Below are positions 1 through 10,190 of a stretch of 64,000 nt of DNA, piece after piece. The DNA lies in NCBI RefSeq assembly GCF_902706285.1, contig NZ_CACSKD010000016.1, positions 1 through 64,000 of the forward strand, in the 5' to 3' direction. Both the position numbers and the translations under genes were made by a program. Under the pieces are notes generated by a model. The model was not told the origin of the DNA. It ran no database searches and saw only the letters and a list, made by a program, of their open reading frames with translations. This DNA is from Rhizobium sp. 18055. Lineage in GTDB: Bacteria > Pseudomonadota > Alphaproteobacteria > Rhizobiales > Rhizobiaceae. Numbering within the stretch: the stretch's first letter is position 1; each line of letters begins with the position of its first letter.

Positions 1-1134
1 GCCGGGGGCCTTGCCGGGGCGGACGGGGGCGTCGATCCACTCCTCGTCGAAGAAGCGCTTGGCGATCGTTGCCATTTCAGGGGCGAAGCCGCCATAGGCG
101 GACAGCACGGTGTCCCTGGCTTCATCCCAGGAGATCAGCGCGTTGGAGGTTTCCGGCAGCGGCGCGTTGCGGTCCCAGAACTCCATCTGCTCCATGCCGA
201 GCCACTTCGCCTTCATCTTGTAGTAGCGGTGCGACAGGCGGGGATAGGCGTCCTTGACGGCGGCGGCCAGCGCATCGACGACTTCGCGCTCGACGCGGTT
301 GGCCAGATGCCTGCTGTCGGCGATGTCCTCGAAGCCGCGCCAGCGGTCGGAAATGTCCTTGTCCTTGGCGAGCGTGTTGGTGATCAGCGTGAAGGTGCGC
401 AGGTTGTCCTTGAAGGTCTTGGCGAGCGCCATGGCGCCCTTGTGGCGGACTTCGGGGTCGCGGTCCTGCAGCATGTTCAGCGTCACCTCGATCGACAGGC
501 TCTCGCCATCGACCTCGAAGCGCAGCTCGGCCATGGTCTCGTCGAACAGGCGGTTGAAGGCGGCGGCCGAGGTCATCGACTTTTCGAGGAACAGCTGTTC
601 CAGCTTGTCGTCGAGCTGGTAGGGCTTGTCCTTGCGCAGGTCGACCAGCCAGGGGCGGTAGCGGCCAGCGGCGGGGTCGTTTTTCATGCAGGTGTCGATC
701 ACGGCGTCGTCGATGCGGTTGAGCTCGAGGCCGAAGAACAGCAGGTGGCCGGAGAAATCGGTGATTTTCGCCTGGACATCGCCATAGAGCTTGCCGTTGG
801 CAGGGCTCGACGTATCGGAGAAATAGGTAAGGCCGGCAAACGAGCCGAGGCGGCCGATGATCTCGTCGAGCGCTTCATATTCCTTCAGTGCCTGGCCGAT
901 GCCCTGATCACCAGCCTTGGTGGCTGCGGTGGCAAGCTTGCCTTTCCACTTTTCCTCGAAGGCGAGCGAACCCTTCTGCGCCTTGTCCATGTCGGCCTTG
1001 AAGGCATCGGAGGTGGCGGAGGGGTAGAGGTCCTGCAGTTTCCAGGTGGGAAGATCGCCGAGCCCCGATGCGTTCGCCGAGCCTGATGCACTTGCCGAAA
1101 AGTTGCATTCGGCGCCGAAGAGCGTGTTTTTCAT
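1..1134 (-). CDS. pepF: Oligoendopeptidase F (M3 family), N-terminal part, cut by window edge
   Basis: The first 378 codons are present; the gene runs off the left edge, so the HExxH zinc site expected in the C-terminal half is not visible. The translation (MKNTLFGAECNF..., later DLPTWKLQDLYPS, EFWDRNAPLPE) has the look of the N-terminal helical region of M3B oligoendopeptidases, cytoplasmic zinc peptidases that cut short peptides. The ATG at 1134 is preceded on the minus strand by AGGAAGAGGA at good spacing. It is divergent from the sigma-54 activator gene, with about 210 bases between them. Family assignment is from overall sequence recognition, not from the active site. Confidence 0.8.
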   Translation of the reverse strand, partial: MKNTLFGAECNFSASASGSANASGLGDLPTWKLQDLYPSATSDAFKADMDKAQKGSLAFEEKWKGKLATAATKAGDQGIGQALKEYEALDEIIGRLGSFAGLTYFSDTSSPANGKLYGDVQAKITDFSGHLLFFGLELNRIDDAVIDTCMKNDPAAGRYRPWLVDLRKDKPYQLDDKLEQLFLEKSMTSAAAFNRLFDETMAELRFEVDGESLSIEVTLNMLQDRDPEVRHKGAMALAKTFKDNLRTFTLITNTLAKDKDISDRWRGFEDIADSRHLANRVEREVVDALAAAVKDAYPRLSHRYYKMKAKWLGMEQMEFWDRNAPLPETSNALISWDEARDTVLSAYGGFAPEMATIAKRFFDEEWIDAPVRPGKAPG

Positions 1135-1342
1135 GAGCGGGGTCCTCTTCCTATTTTACGACAGGTCTGACTGTCTAAGCGCCCAAGGCCTTGGCATCAA
1201 GGGCTTTTCCGTTGCCCGGAAGCGTCGTTTCGAGGCGAATCCACCTTTGTTGCAACCGTTAAAATGCGATTGTTTCTCAAAACTGGATGTTCAAGCCTTC
1301 ATGCGACATTGCGTTCAAGGTTTCGCATGAAGTGAGGCAGCA

Positions 1343-2896
<1,554 letters not shown>

Positions 2897-3075
2897 GGCG
2901 TTTCAGTTAAGGTTCCGGCAATCATCTTTTGTTACCAATCATAAACCACTTGTTAGTGGCCTGTTCACTCTGTAAATAAAAGGTTGAACATGTGTGGCAT
3001 TTTTGCCATCGTGTGACCGCATTTAACAGTCAAGGGTCAGTTTGAGGGACTAAGACTGTCTGACGGGGATTTAGT

Positions 3076-4989
3076 TTGCCGGATCTGAACTGGAACACGA
3101 AGCCTTCGCGCCCGACATGGCGCAACAGGTGCGCAGACCTTTGCGGAAAGGTGGCAAGGACGGCTATGGCCGCCCTTCTCGCAGTTGCTGTTTCGTCGCC
3201 TGTTCTGGTGAGCACGCCCTCGCAGGCGGCTGGCGAAACGCGTAGCCTCAAGCTTTACTTCATCCACACGGGTGAAAAAGCGGTCATCACCTACAAGCGC
3301 AACGGCAGGTTCGACCCGAAGGGTCTTGAGCAGCTGAACCGTTTTCTTCGCGACTGGCGCAAGAACCAGCCGACGAAAATGGACCCGCGCCTTTTCGACC
3401 TGATCTGGGAAGTCTACCGCCAGAGCGGCTCGCGCGACTATATCAACGTCGTTTGCGGCTTCCGTTCGCCCGGTACAAACGCCATGCTGAAGGGCCGTTC
3501 GCGCAATTCCGGCGTTGCCGAAAAGAGCCAGCACATGCTTGGCAAGGCGATGGATTTCTTCATTCCTGACGTGAAACTCGCGACTTTGCGCGGAATCGGC
3601 ATGAAAATGCAGGTCGGCGGCGTCGGTTTCTATCCGAAATCCGGTTCTCCCTTCGTGCACATGGACGTCGGCGGTGTTCGCGCCTGGCCGCGCATGAACC
3701 GCGACGAACTGGTGCGGCTGTTCCCGAACGGCAATACGATGCACATTCCAGCCGACGGCAAGCCTCTGCCTGGGTACGAGCAGGCGGTTGCCGATTACAA
3801 GCGTCGCGTCAGCTCCAGCAACGTTCAGATGGCCAGCTCCGGTGCCTATAGCGGTTCGTCCTCGGACGAAGAGCCGAAGAAGCACAAGACGCTGTTCGCC
3901 GCGCTGTTCGGCGGCGGTGCCGACGAAGACGAAGACAATTCCGAAGACAGCACGCCTGCAGCGTCCGTCGCCGTTGCCAAGGCAACGCCGCCTAAGGCTG
4001 CCGACATGCCGAATGCAGCAGACCCGAGCCAGGGTGTTCCTGCTCAGGTTCCGCAGACGGAAGTCGCAAGCGTCAACGCGCCGATTCCGCAGGTGCGGCC
4101 AGCGTTTGCCAATGATCCTGCCGGCAGCGAAGTGGCGAGCGCCCTTGTCGCTCCGCAGTCCGGAAATGCAGCGCAGGACGCCCTTTCTGCTGTGACCGAT
4201 CAGGGCCAGCAGCAGTTTGCCGATCTCAGCGCCTACAGCGTTCCTGTTCCTTCCCTGCTCGGTGCGCGTCGCTCACCTGGAGACGCGGAAGTCGCTTCTG
4301 CCGATCCGGCTGCTGCGATGACGGGGGATCTCGCGGCTGTGCCGACGCCGGCTGAACGTCCGGCTCTGGCTGAAAAGCTTCTCGCTGCGGCGAATGCCGA
4401 TCCGGAAGCTGATGACGACGTGGCAGATCAGCAGGATACGCTGTCTCCTGCCGTTGCCGACGCTCTGAACCAGCAGAACAATGCCGATGACAGCCAGCTT
4501 GCAGCCAACCAGCCGTCGGTCATGAGTGTCGAACAGGCTATTAACGCAGCAATGCCGCAAAAGGTTCCGGCGCAGAAGCCACCGGTCCAGCTTGCCGCGC
4601 TCGCACCGGCCACGCGGCCTGTGAGCTTCGGCGATGCTTTCGATGCGCCGAAGACCGCAGCAGCGGATGCCGGCGTGGCGCAGGGACTGCCTGCCAAGGG
4701 CGGTCGCCCGACCAAGCATGAGGCAGCCGAAGCCGATGCCAGCCGCTCGACCGTGACGACCGAGCCGAAGCTGACGCAAAAGATCATTTCGCAGTGGGCG
4801 CTGACCAATGCGCGTATGGAAATGGTCACCAAGCCGGTCAAGGCACCACGCTTCGTCAGCCAGACGCTGCGGGCGCAGCCGAAGGCTGTCTATGCCGAGG
4901 GCTTTACCAAGACGGCATCGATCGACACCGGTCGCTTCAGTGGCACGGCGGTCAACTTCATGGAAGTGCGCAAGTTCGACTCGAACTGA
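3076..4989 (+). CDS. Secreted DUF882 / peptidase M15-like protein with long low-complexity tail
   Basis: A 637-residue protein. After a basic N-terminus a hydrophobic stretch (AMAALLAVAVSSPVLV) ending near SQAAG looks like a signal peptide. Residues about 55-215 form a DUF882 (YcbK/MepK-like, M15 clan) domain: GFRSPGTN, SQHMLGKAMDFF with the metal-binding His and Asp, and FVHMDVGGVR with the second His. Family members cut peptidoglycan cross-links or bind cell wall in the periplasm. The remaining 400 residues are rich in Ala, Pro, Asp and Gln and end in a conserved-looking NFMEVRKFDSN. The start shown is TTG; no ATG is available before the signal sequence, and GACGGGGAT just upstream could serve as a weak ribosome site. 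A terminator follows. Confidence 0.85.
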   Translation: MPDLNWNTKPSRPTWRNRCADLCGKVARTAMAALLAVAVSSPVLVSTPSQAAGETRSLKLYFIHTGEKAVITYKRNGRFDPKGLEQLNRFLRDWRKNQPTKMDPRLFDLIWEVYRQSGSRDYINVVCGFRSPGTNAMLKGRSRNSGVAEKSQHMLGKAMDFFIPDVKLATLRGIGMKMQVGGVGFYPKSGSPFVHMDVGGVRAWPRMNRDELVRLFPNGNTMHIPADGKPLPGYEQAVADYKRRVSSSNVQMASSGAYSGSSSDEEPKKHKTLFAALFGGGADEDEDNSEDSTPAASVAVAKATPPKAADMPNAADPSQGVPAQVPQTEVASVNAPIPQVRPAFANDPAGSEVASALVAPQSGNAAQDALSAVTDQGQQQFADLSAYSVPVPSLLGARRSPGDAEVASADPAAAMTGDLAAVPTPAERPALAEKLLAAANADPEADDDVADQQDTLSPAVADALNQQNNADDSQLAANQPSVMSVEQAINAAMPQKVPAQKPPVQLAALAPATRPVSFGDAFDAPKTAAADAGVAQGLPAKGGRPTKHEAAEADASRSTVTTEPKLTQKIISQWALTNARMEMVTKPVKAPRFVSQTLRAQPKAVYAEGFTKTASIDTGRFSGTAVNFMEVRKFDSN

Positions 4990-5014
4990 GCTTTCCAGAA
5001 CGCCAGGAGATCAG

Positions 5015-5042
5015 AACCGTCGGAGCGATCCGGCGGTTTTTT
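5015..5042 (+). terminator. Rho-independent terminator after the DUF882 gene
   Basis: Stem AACCGTCGG / CCGGCGGTT (one G-U pair) with a six-base loop, followed by a run of six T. It begins 26 bases after the stop codon. Confidence 0.85.
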
Positions 5043-5105
5043 GTTGCAGACACGTTGGGCAGGCGTCATGCATCGCATAAGGCGCGGTACAAGGGGGAGC
5101 GATGC

Positions 5106-5894
5106 ATGAAGATAGGGTTTGTCGGAACAGGCACGATCGCCGAGGCGATGGTGACGGGGATGCTGGGTTCGTCCCTTGATGTCTCCGAGACATCTTTTGA
5201 TGTCTCCGAGATTACCGTTTCGCCGCGCAATGGCGAGATCGCGGCGCGGCTTGCCGGGCTTTCGCCGCGGGTTCGGATCGGGGCCGACAATCAGGCGGTC
5301 GCCGATGCATCGGATGTGCTGTTTCTCGCCATCCGGCCGCAGATCGCCGAAGAGGTCATCAGGGCTCTTCGGTTTCGACCCGGTCAATCCGTCGTCAGCG
5401 TCATCGCCGCCACGGACCGCGCGAAGCTCAAGGACTGGATCGATGCGCCTGTCGAAATCACCCAGGCCATACCACTGCCCTTCGTTGCCGATCGCGCTGG
5501 CGTGACGGCGATCTTTCCGCCAAATCCAGATGTCGCGGCGATCTTTTCGGCGCTCGGCAGTGCGGTCGAATGCGAGACGCGCGAGGAGTATGATCTGCTG
5601 GCAGCGGCCAGCGCGCTGATGGGCACCTATTTCGGCATTCTCGATCGTACCACCGGCTGGCTTGCAGGCCAGGGCATGCCGGAGGACAAGGCGCGGGCCT
5701 ATCTGGCGCCGCTGTTTCTCAGCCTGGCGCAAACCGCCGTCAAGCATGGCGGGATGCCGCTGGCAGGGCTCAGGCAGGAGTTTTCGACCAAGGGCGGGTT
5801 GAACGAGCAGGTGTTCGAAGATTTCGACCAGAAGGGCGGCACGCAGGCGCTCACTGCGGCGCTCGATCGCGTCATGTTGCGGATCAAGCGATAG
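5106..5894 (+). CDS. Pyrroline-5-carboxylate reductase-like protein (ProC family)
   Basis: A 262-residue protein that opens with the Rossmann motif MKIGFVGTGTIAEAM, typical of ProC, which reduces pyrroline-5-carboxylate to proline with NAD(P)H. The start at 5106 has AAGGGGGAGCG in front. Two things set it apart. The C-terminal ProC signature, normally containing S-P-G-G-T-T, reads STKGGLNEQ, so the conserved Thr is replaced. And residues about 25-36 hold a seven-residue in-frame duplication (see the repeat at 5176). It may therefore be a paralogue with altered substrate rather than the housekeeping proline enzyme. It is monocistronic between a terminator and a convergent small gene. Confidence 0.8.
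   Translation: MKIGFVGTGTIAEAMVTGMLGSSLDVSETSFDVSEITVSPRNGEIAARLAGLSPRVRIGADNQAVADASDVLFLAIRPQIAEEVIRALRFRPGQSVVSVIAATDRAKLKDWIDAPVEITQAIPLPFVADRAGVTAIFPPNPDVAAIFSALGSAVECETREEYDLLAAASALMGTYFGILDRTTGWLAGQGMPEDKARAYLAPLFLSLAQTAVKHGGMPLAGLRQEFSTKGGLNEQVFEDFDQKGGTQALTAALDRVMLRIKR
5176..5211. repeat. 21-base-period tandem duplication inside the ProC-like gene
   Basis: The 15-mer TTGATGTCTCCGAGA occurs at 5176-5190 and again at 5197-5211, a period of 21 bases, so the reading frame is kept and seven residues (DVSETSF-type) are duplicated. The first unit together with the following bases is also a small palindrome, GATGTCT-CCG-AGACATC. Confidence 0.9.
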
Positions 5895-5924
5895 GCGCAA
5901 GTCCCATTGCAGTTGCCCGGGCGC

Positions 5925-6119
5925 TCAACGGCTGTCGGGATTGTCGTTGGCGGTTGTGCGAAATTCCTGATCGTCGAGCACGCGCACCCCTGTGTCGAGC
6001 ACGCGGATCACCATCTCGTAGATGTTGAGACCGCGCTTGCTCGCGGGCATGCCATGGTCGAGGATCTGCAATGCCTGGCGCAGGCGTTCGGCCAATTCCT
6101 TGTCGGTGATCGTTTTCAC
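5925..6119 (-). CDS. Small conserved-looking hypothetical protein, GTG start
   Basis: A 64-residue protein (MKTITDKELAERLRQALQ...ending TTANDNPDSR). The frame stays open further upstream, but that part reads like non-coding sequence; the GTG at 6119 has GGGAG seven or so bases in front and gives a compact soluble protein with two predicted helices, so I prefer it. It is convergent with the ProC-like gene (30 bases between stops). I do not recognise the family and assign no function. Confidence 0.6.
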   Translation of the reverse strand: MKTITDKELAERLRQALQILDHGMPASKRGLNIYEMVIRVLDTGVRVLDDQEFRTTANDNPDSR

Positions 6120-6475
6120 GCAAGCGCTCCCGATATTGTTCCGCTGCCACGTGCAATCTATCGCGCATTCAACCGGCAAGCCACTATCCGATCGTCGCAT
6201 GCGGCACGGCACGCCCATCTCATCGCGAGACTTCTCTTTTTCCGGCACGGCAAGCGGCCTGATGATCACTCTGCGGCAATCCTGGCGCTTCGGGGTCTGT
6301 GAACCGGCTCGTTTATGGGGGCTGACGCAGGCCATTTTCGGTCTATAAGGTCGCATGCCCTGAGAAAGGGCAAGCACTTGGCCTATATGCAGGGTGTGCG
6401 GAGCGAACCGTTGCTTTTCTGGTTCCCGTTTCTGCTGCCCGATACATTGATTGATGAAGACGACAAGGAATAATC
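6120..6475. other. 356-base intergenic region between the small gene and the aldehyde dehydrogenase
   Basis: No convincing gene. It must hold the promoters for the divergent genes at 5925 and 6476. A short hairpin TGCCC-tgagaaa-GGGCA lies near 6358. Readable frames across it have no coding character. Confidence 0.5.
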
Positions 6476-7912
6476 ATGCAGACCTATCCCGATGTGAAGC
6501 TGTTCATCGACGGTGAGTGGAAAGATGCCGTTCACGGCAAGACACTCCCGGTCACCGATCCCGCCACCGGCGAGACCATTGGCAAAATTCCGCATGCCAC
6601 GCGCGAGGACCTCGACGCAGCCGTGGCTGCGGCCGACAAGGGCTTTCGCATCTGGCGCGATACCTCGCCCTTCGACCGCTCGAAGATGATGCGCCGCGCC
6701 GCCGATCTTTTGCGTGAGCGCAAGGACAAGATCGCCTGGATGATGACCCGCGAGCAGGGCAAGCCACTTGCCCAGTCGCTGGTCGAAATCGCCGGTGCCG
6801 CCGACGTGATCGACTGGTTCGCCGAAGAGGCGCGCCGTACCTATGGTCAGGTCATCCCGTCGCGGGTACCGGGCGTCACCCAGCTGGCGGTCAAGTCGCC
6901 GGTCGGACCGGTTGCGGCCTTCACGCCGTGGAACTTCCCGATCAATCAGGTGGTGCGCAAGCTGTCGGCAGCCGTTGCTGCCGGTTGCTCGATCATCGTC
7001 AAGGCGCCTGAAGAGACCCCGGCATCGCCAGCCGAGCTGATCCGCGTGTTCGCCGATGCCGGTATTCCGGCTGGCGTGGTCAATCTCGTCTATGGCGTTC
7101 CGGCCGAGATTTCCGAATACCTGATCTCCCATCCGGTCATTCGCAAGATCTCGTTCACCGGCTCGACGCCTGTGGGCAAGCAGCTGGCAGCCCTTGCCGG
7201 CCTGCACATGAAGCGGGCGACGATGGAACTTGGCGGTCATGCGCCGGTCATGGTGTTCGACGACGCCAATATCGATCAGGCCGTGTCGATCATGGCAGGC
7301 TCCAAGTATCGCAATGCCGGCCAGGTCTGCGTCGCGCCGACGCGCTTCCTGGTGCAGGACGGCGTGATGGACCAGTTCACCGATGGCTTCGTCAAGGCTG
7401 CCAAGGCGGTCAAGGTCGGCAACGGTCTGGAAGCCGGCACCGAGATGGGCCCGCTTGCCAATGAGCGCCGCATTCCGGCGCTTGAAGAGCTGATCAACGA
7501 TGCCGTGTCCAAGGGTGCCGAGCTCAGGACCGGTGGCCGCCGCATCGGCAACACCGGCAACTTCTTCGAGCCGACGGTTCTGGCCAACGTGCCGCTTTCG
7601 GCACGGGTGATGAACGAGGAGCCCTTCGGCCCGCTCGCCATCATCAACCGCTTCTCGACGCTCGAGGATGCCATCACCGAAGCAAACCGGCTGCCGTTCG
7701 GCCTGGCGTCGTTTGCCTTCACCAGCTCGACCACGACCGCGCAGGCGCTCGGCCGCAGGGTGGAAGCCGGCATGCTGTCGATCAACCACAATGGTCTGGC
7801 CCTGCCTGAGGTGCCGTTCGGCGGCATGAAGGATTCGGGCTACGGCACCGAAGGCGGCTCGGAAGCGATCAACGCCTACATGGACGTTCGCTTCGTGACG
7901 CAGCTCGGCTGA
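6476..7912 (+). CDS. NAD(P)-dependent aldehyde dehydrogenase, succinate-semialdehyde dehydrogenase type
   Basis: A 478-residue member of the aldehyde dehydrogenase superfamily, which oxidises aldehydes to acids. Visible are FTPWNFPINQ (cofactor site), SFTGSTPVGK, the general base Glu251 in MELGGHAP and the catalytic Cys285 in GQVCVAPTR, and the C-terminal EVPFGGMKDSGYG. Length and motifs fit the GabD / ketoglutarate-semialdehyde dehydrogenase group, but the exact substrate cannot be read from sequence. The start has AAGGAATA just upstream. It is followed at once by a strong terminator and appears monocistronic. Confidence 0.88.
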   Translation: MQTYPDVKLFIDGEWKDAVHGKTLPVTDPATGETIGKIPHATREDLDAAVAAADKGFRIWRDTSPFDRSKMMRRAADLLRERKDKIAWMMTREQGKPLAQSLVEIAGAADVIDWFAEEARRTYGQVIPSRVPGVTQLAVKSPVGPVAAFTPWNFPINQVVRKLSAAVAAGCSIIVKAPEETPASPAELIRVFADAGIPAGVVNLVYGVPAEISEYLISHPVIRKISFTGSTPVGKQLAALAGLHMKRATMELGGHAPVMVFDDANIDQAVSIMAGSKYRNAGQVCVAPTRFLVQDGVMDQFTDGFVKAAKAVKVGNGLEAGTEMGPLANERRIPALEELINDAVSKGAELRTGGRRIGNTGNFFEPTVLANVPLSARVMNEEPFGPLAIINRFSTLEDAITEANRLPFGLASFAFTSSTTTAQALGRRVEAGMLSINHNGLALPEVPFGGMKDSGYGTEGGSEAINAYMDVRFVTQLG

Positions 7913-7938
7913 TCAACCCGGTTGCCCTGAACAAAAAG

Positions 7939-7972
7939 AAAGCCGCCGGGATGACCGGCGGCTTTCTTTGTT
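7939..7972. terminator. Bidirectional terminator between the aldehyde dehydrogenase gene and gapR
   Basis: Perfect 11-base stem AAAGCCGCCGG / CCGGCGGCTTT with a five-base loop. T-rich tails flank it on both strands (CTTTG on plus, CTTTTTG on minus), so it can serve both converging genes. Confidence 0.9.
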
Positions 7973-8003
7973 TCTTCGATCCCGATGACCGGGATCGGAA
8001 GGA

Positions 8004-8267
8004 TCAGGCTTCTGCCGGACCTTCGATCATGCCCAGCGCTGCCAGGTAGGTGTCGAGGATCGCTTCTTCCTCGAGGCGCTCCTGTTCGTCCTTCTTGCGC
8101 AGCGCAATCACCTTCTTGAGGATCTTGGTGTCGAAGCCGGTCCCCTTGGCTTCGCCATAGACGTCTTTGATATCGTCGGCGATGGTCTTCTTTTCTTCTT
8201 CCAACCGTTCAATGCGCTCGATGAAAGCGCGAAGCTGGTCGCGGGCAACGCCGTGGGCATCAGACAT
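8004..8267 (-). CDS. gapR: GapR-family nucleoid-associated protein (DUF2312)
   Basis: An 87-residue, strongly helical, charged protein with the DUF2312 pattern: QLRAFIERIERLEEEKK, then VYGEAKGTGFDTKILKKV, then EEEAILDTYLAALG. In Caulobacter the DUF2312 protein GapR is a small DNA-binding protein that clamps over-twisted, AT-rich DNA ahead of replication and transcription forks. I chose the ATG at 8267 because it begins the conserved part and has AGGAGAAC upstream; the frame is open further but without coding character. Same strand as the DUF1244 and amidohydrolase genes upstream, 89 bases away. The function is transferred from Caulobacter, not shown here. Confidence 0.88.
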   Translation of the reverse strand: MSDAHGVARDQLRAFIERIERLEEEKKTIADDIKDVYGEAKGTGFDTKILKKVIALRKKDEQERLEEEAILDTYLAALGMIEGPAEA

Positions 8268-8356
8268 CGTGTTCTCCTGATAGGGGGATAAAAATTCGGA
8301 TGGCGTTGACTGCCGCGAAGTGCTCCCGGGGTCAAGCCTATTCGACAAGCCGAGGC

Positions 8357-8674
8357 TTATTTGTGCGGGTTGTTGATCTCGAATGCGGCTTTTTGCTGGG
8401 CGGAGGCTTCGTTCTGGTGAAGCGACTTCCACTCCTCGAACGGCATGCCGTAGACGATTTCGCGCGATTGCTCCTTGGAGATCTCGACGCCCTCGGCTCC
8501 AGCTGCATCGCGATACCAGTTCGACAGGCAGTTGCGACAGAAGCCAGCCAGATTCATCATGTCGATGTTCTGGACGTCGCTGCGCTCGCGCAGATGGGAA
8601 ACGAGGCGGCGGAAGGCGGCGGCCTCGAACTCGGTTTGCTGTTCTTTCGTCAGTGCGGGGTCGAGTGCGGTCAT
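8357..8674 (-). CDS. DUF1244 family protein
   Basis: A 105-residue protein with the DUF1244 core: FRRLVSHLRERSDVQNIDMMNLAGFCRNC, NWYRDAA, and GMPFEEWKSLHQ. The family is common in proteobacteria, is predicted to be soluble and helical, and has no known role. The ATG at 8674 is preceded by AAGGAGAG at ideal spacing, which favours it over an earlier in-frame ATG. It lies 20 bases downstream of the N-formylglutamate amidohydrolase stop codon, so the two are probably co-transcribed. Confidence 0.85.
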   Translation of the reverse strand: MTALDPALTKEQQTEFEAAAFRRLVSHLRERSDVQNIDMMNLAGFCRNCLSNWYRDAAGAEGVEISKEQSREIVYGMPFEEWKSLHQNEASAQQKAAFEINNPHK

Positions 8675-8694
8675 TTCGCTCTCCTTAATCTCTA

Positions 8695-9483
8695 TCAATA
8701 GGGGCCGGTGCGCGACGGATGCACCTGGTACTGGTGCAAAGCCGGATCGGCGTTCATGGTTTCGAAGATCGGTGCCAGCCGATCCGCCCAGGCGGCAATG
8801 CCGGCTTCGTCGCCGATCAGGTCTTGGCGCACTTCGAGCAGGGTGTGCGGAATGCCCGGGATCATGCAGTGCCGGTACATGGTGTCGCCCTTCAGCGCGC
8901 CATCATAAGGCTCGTTGTCGCCGACCACCAGATCGGGATCGGCGCGCAACAAGTCAAGCAGCGGAGCGACGGCACGGTGATCGCTATCCCAGAGGACGGC
9001 CGCGTGCCAGGGGCGGGGCACATTTTTCCAGGCCGGCGTATAGGAATGCAGCGACAGCACCAACGGCGCCTTGCCGGTCGCGGCCGCGACCGTGGAAATG
9101 GTCTCGCTGACGGCATTGTGATAGGGGCGATGGAAGCTGGCGATGCGGCCGTTCCATTCGTCTTCGGTCATCGGGTGGTTGCCCGGGATGATGGCGCCGT
9201 CCGATATCTTCATGATCAGCGTCGGATCGTCCTCGCCGCGGTTCGGGTCGATCAGCAATCGTGAGAAGCCGCCGAGGACGGCCGGCACGCCGAGCTTTCG
9301 CGATAGCGACCGCACGAGGCCCTCGATACCGATGTCATAGGCGATGTGGCGGGCGAAGGCGCTTTCCGGCAATCCCAGTCCGGCATAGCGGTCCGGCAAA
9401 AGGTTCATCGCATGGTCGCCGAGAAGCACCATGCCGCTGTCATGATGTCCGTCCAGGATTTCGAAGGGTTTGAAGGCGTTCAT
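8695..9483 (-). CDS. N-formylglutamate amidohydrolase family protein
   Basis: A 262-residue protein of the FGase family (related to HutG), zinc hydrolases that release formate from N-formylglutamate at the end of one histidine-degradation route. Family hallmarks seen are HHDSGMVLLGDHA near the start, HIAYDIGIEGLVR, SRLLIDPNRGEDD and LVLSLHSYTP with a conserved His, then LLEVRQDLI. No other hut gene is nearby, so a general deformylase or amidohydrolase role is equally possible. Start 9483 is chosen because it begins the conserved region; the ribosome site is weak. First gene of a likely amidohydrolase-DUF1244(-gapR) group. Confidence 0.8.
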   Translation of the reverse strand: MNAFKPFEILDGHHDSGMVLLGDHAMNLLPDRYAGLGLPESAFARHIAYDIGIEGLVRSLSRKLGVPAVLGGFSRLLIDPNRGEDDPTLIMKISDGAIIPGNHPMTEDEWNGRIASFHRPYHNAVSETISTVAAATGKAPLVLSLHSYTPAWKNVPRPWHAAVLWDSDHRAVAPLLDLLRADPDLVVGDNEPYDGALKGDTMYRHCMIPGIPHTLLEVRQDLIGDEAGIAAWADRLAPIFETMNADPALHQYQVHPSRTGPY

Positions 9484-9713
9484 GAAGGGAAATGCCGTTC
9501 CATGTTTGCAAGCATGTCCCTGATCGCACGGGCAAAGGGGCGGTTCAAGCGCGCGGTGCAATCATTCCTCGCTCAAACCTCGGCCAATCCTGCCAGCGAT
9601 GGTGGCAGACTTGCCTGAGGTCAGAAATATAATCGATTAGCATTGCGTTGACTTTCGCCGGGAGGCAGCGCAAGAAGGCACGACAACGAATAACCGGGAG
9701 CCAATTGGAAGTC

Positions 9714-10190
9714 GTGTTGATCCAGACCGCGCCATGTTTCCTTACGCGTTCCGGGCCGCTTGCCCGTTTTGCCCTTTTTGTTCTTGCGGCGTTCTCGCCG
9801 TTCTTCATTGCCGATGTGGCGCGCGCGGATTTTCGCGTGTGCAACGGGACGCAGAACCTGGTGGGCGTGGCAATCGGTTATCGAGCCAAGGATGGCTGGA
9901 TGACGGAGGGCTGGTGGCAGGTGCCGGCAACGACCTGCGCGACGCTGATCGAAGGCGAGCTGCAGTCCCGCTATTACTATCTCTATGCCGAAGACGCCGC
10001 TCGCGGTGGCCGATGGACGGGTGACGTCCAGATGTGCGTGGCAGAAAACGAGTTCAAGATCACGGGTGTCAACGATTGCTACGCCCGTGGCTATCAGAAG
10101 ATGGGTTTCAAGGAATATGACACCGGCCGCCAGGGCAGCTGGATGGTTCAACTTTCCGATACCCCAGGCACTCAAGAAAGTCCGAACTGA
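9714..10190 (+). CDS. Exported DUF1036 family protein
   Basis: A 158-residue protein: signal peptide (LARFALFVLAAFSPFFIADVARA) then a DUF1036 domain with FRVCNGTQNLVGVAIGY, GWWQVPATTCATLI and RYYYLYAEDA. The domain is found in alphaproteobacteria and cyanobacteria; function unknown. The start is uncertain: GTG 9714 or TTG 9717 have GGAAG/GGGAG nearby, while an upstream in-frame TTG at 9648 has no ribosome site. The TGA stop overlaps the ATG of pyk (ATGA), so the two are translationally coupled, an arrangement often seen in rhizobia. Confidence 0.8.
   Translation: MLIQTAPCFLTRSGPLARFALFVLAAFSPFFIADVARADFRVCNGTQNLVGVAIGYRAKDGWMTEGWWQVPATTCATLIEGELQSRYYYLYAEDAARGGRWTGDVQMCVAENEFKITGVNDCYARGYQKMGFKEYDTGRQGSWMVQLSDTPGTQESPN

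Noticed and set aside
6120..6377. N-terminal extension of the small gene at 5925
   Set aside because: The frame stays open, but the residues are Arg/Cys/Pro-rich with no coding character, and the GTG at 6119 has a good ribosome site.
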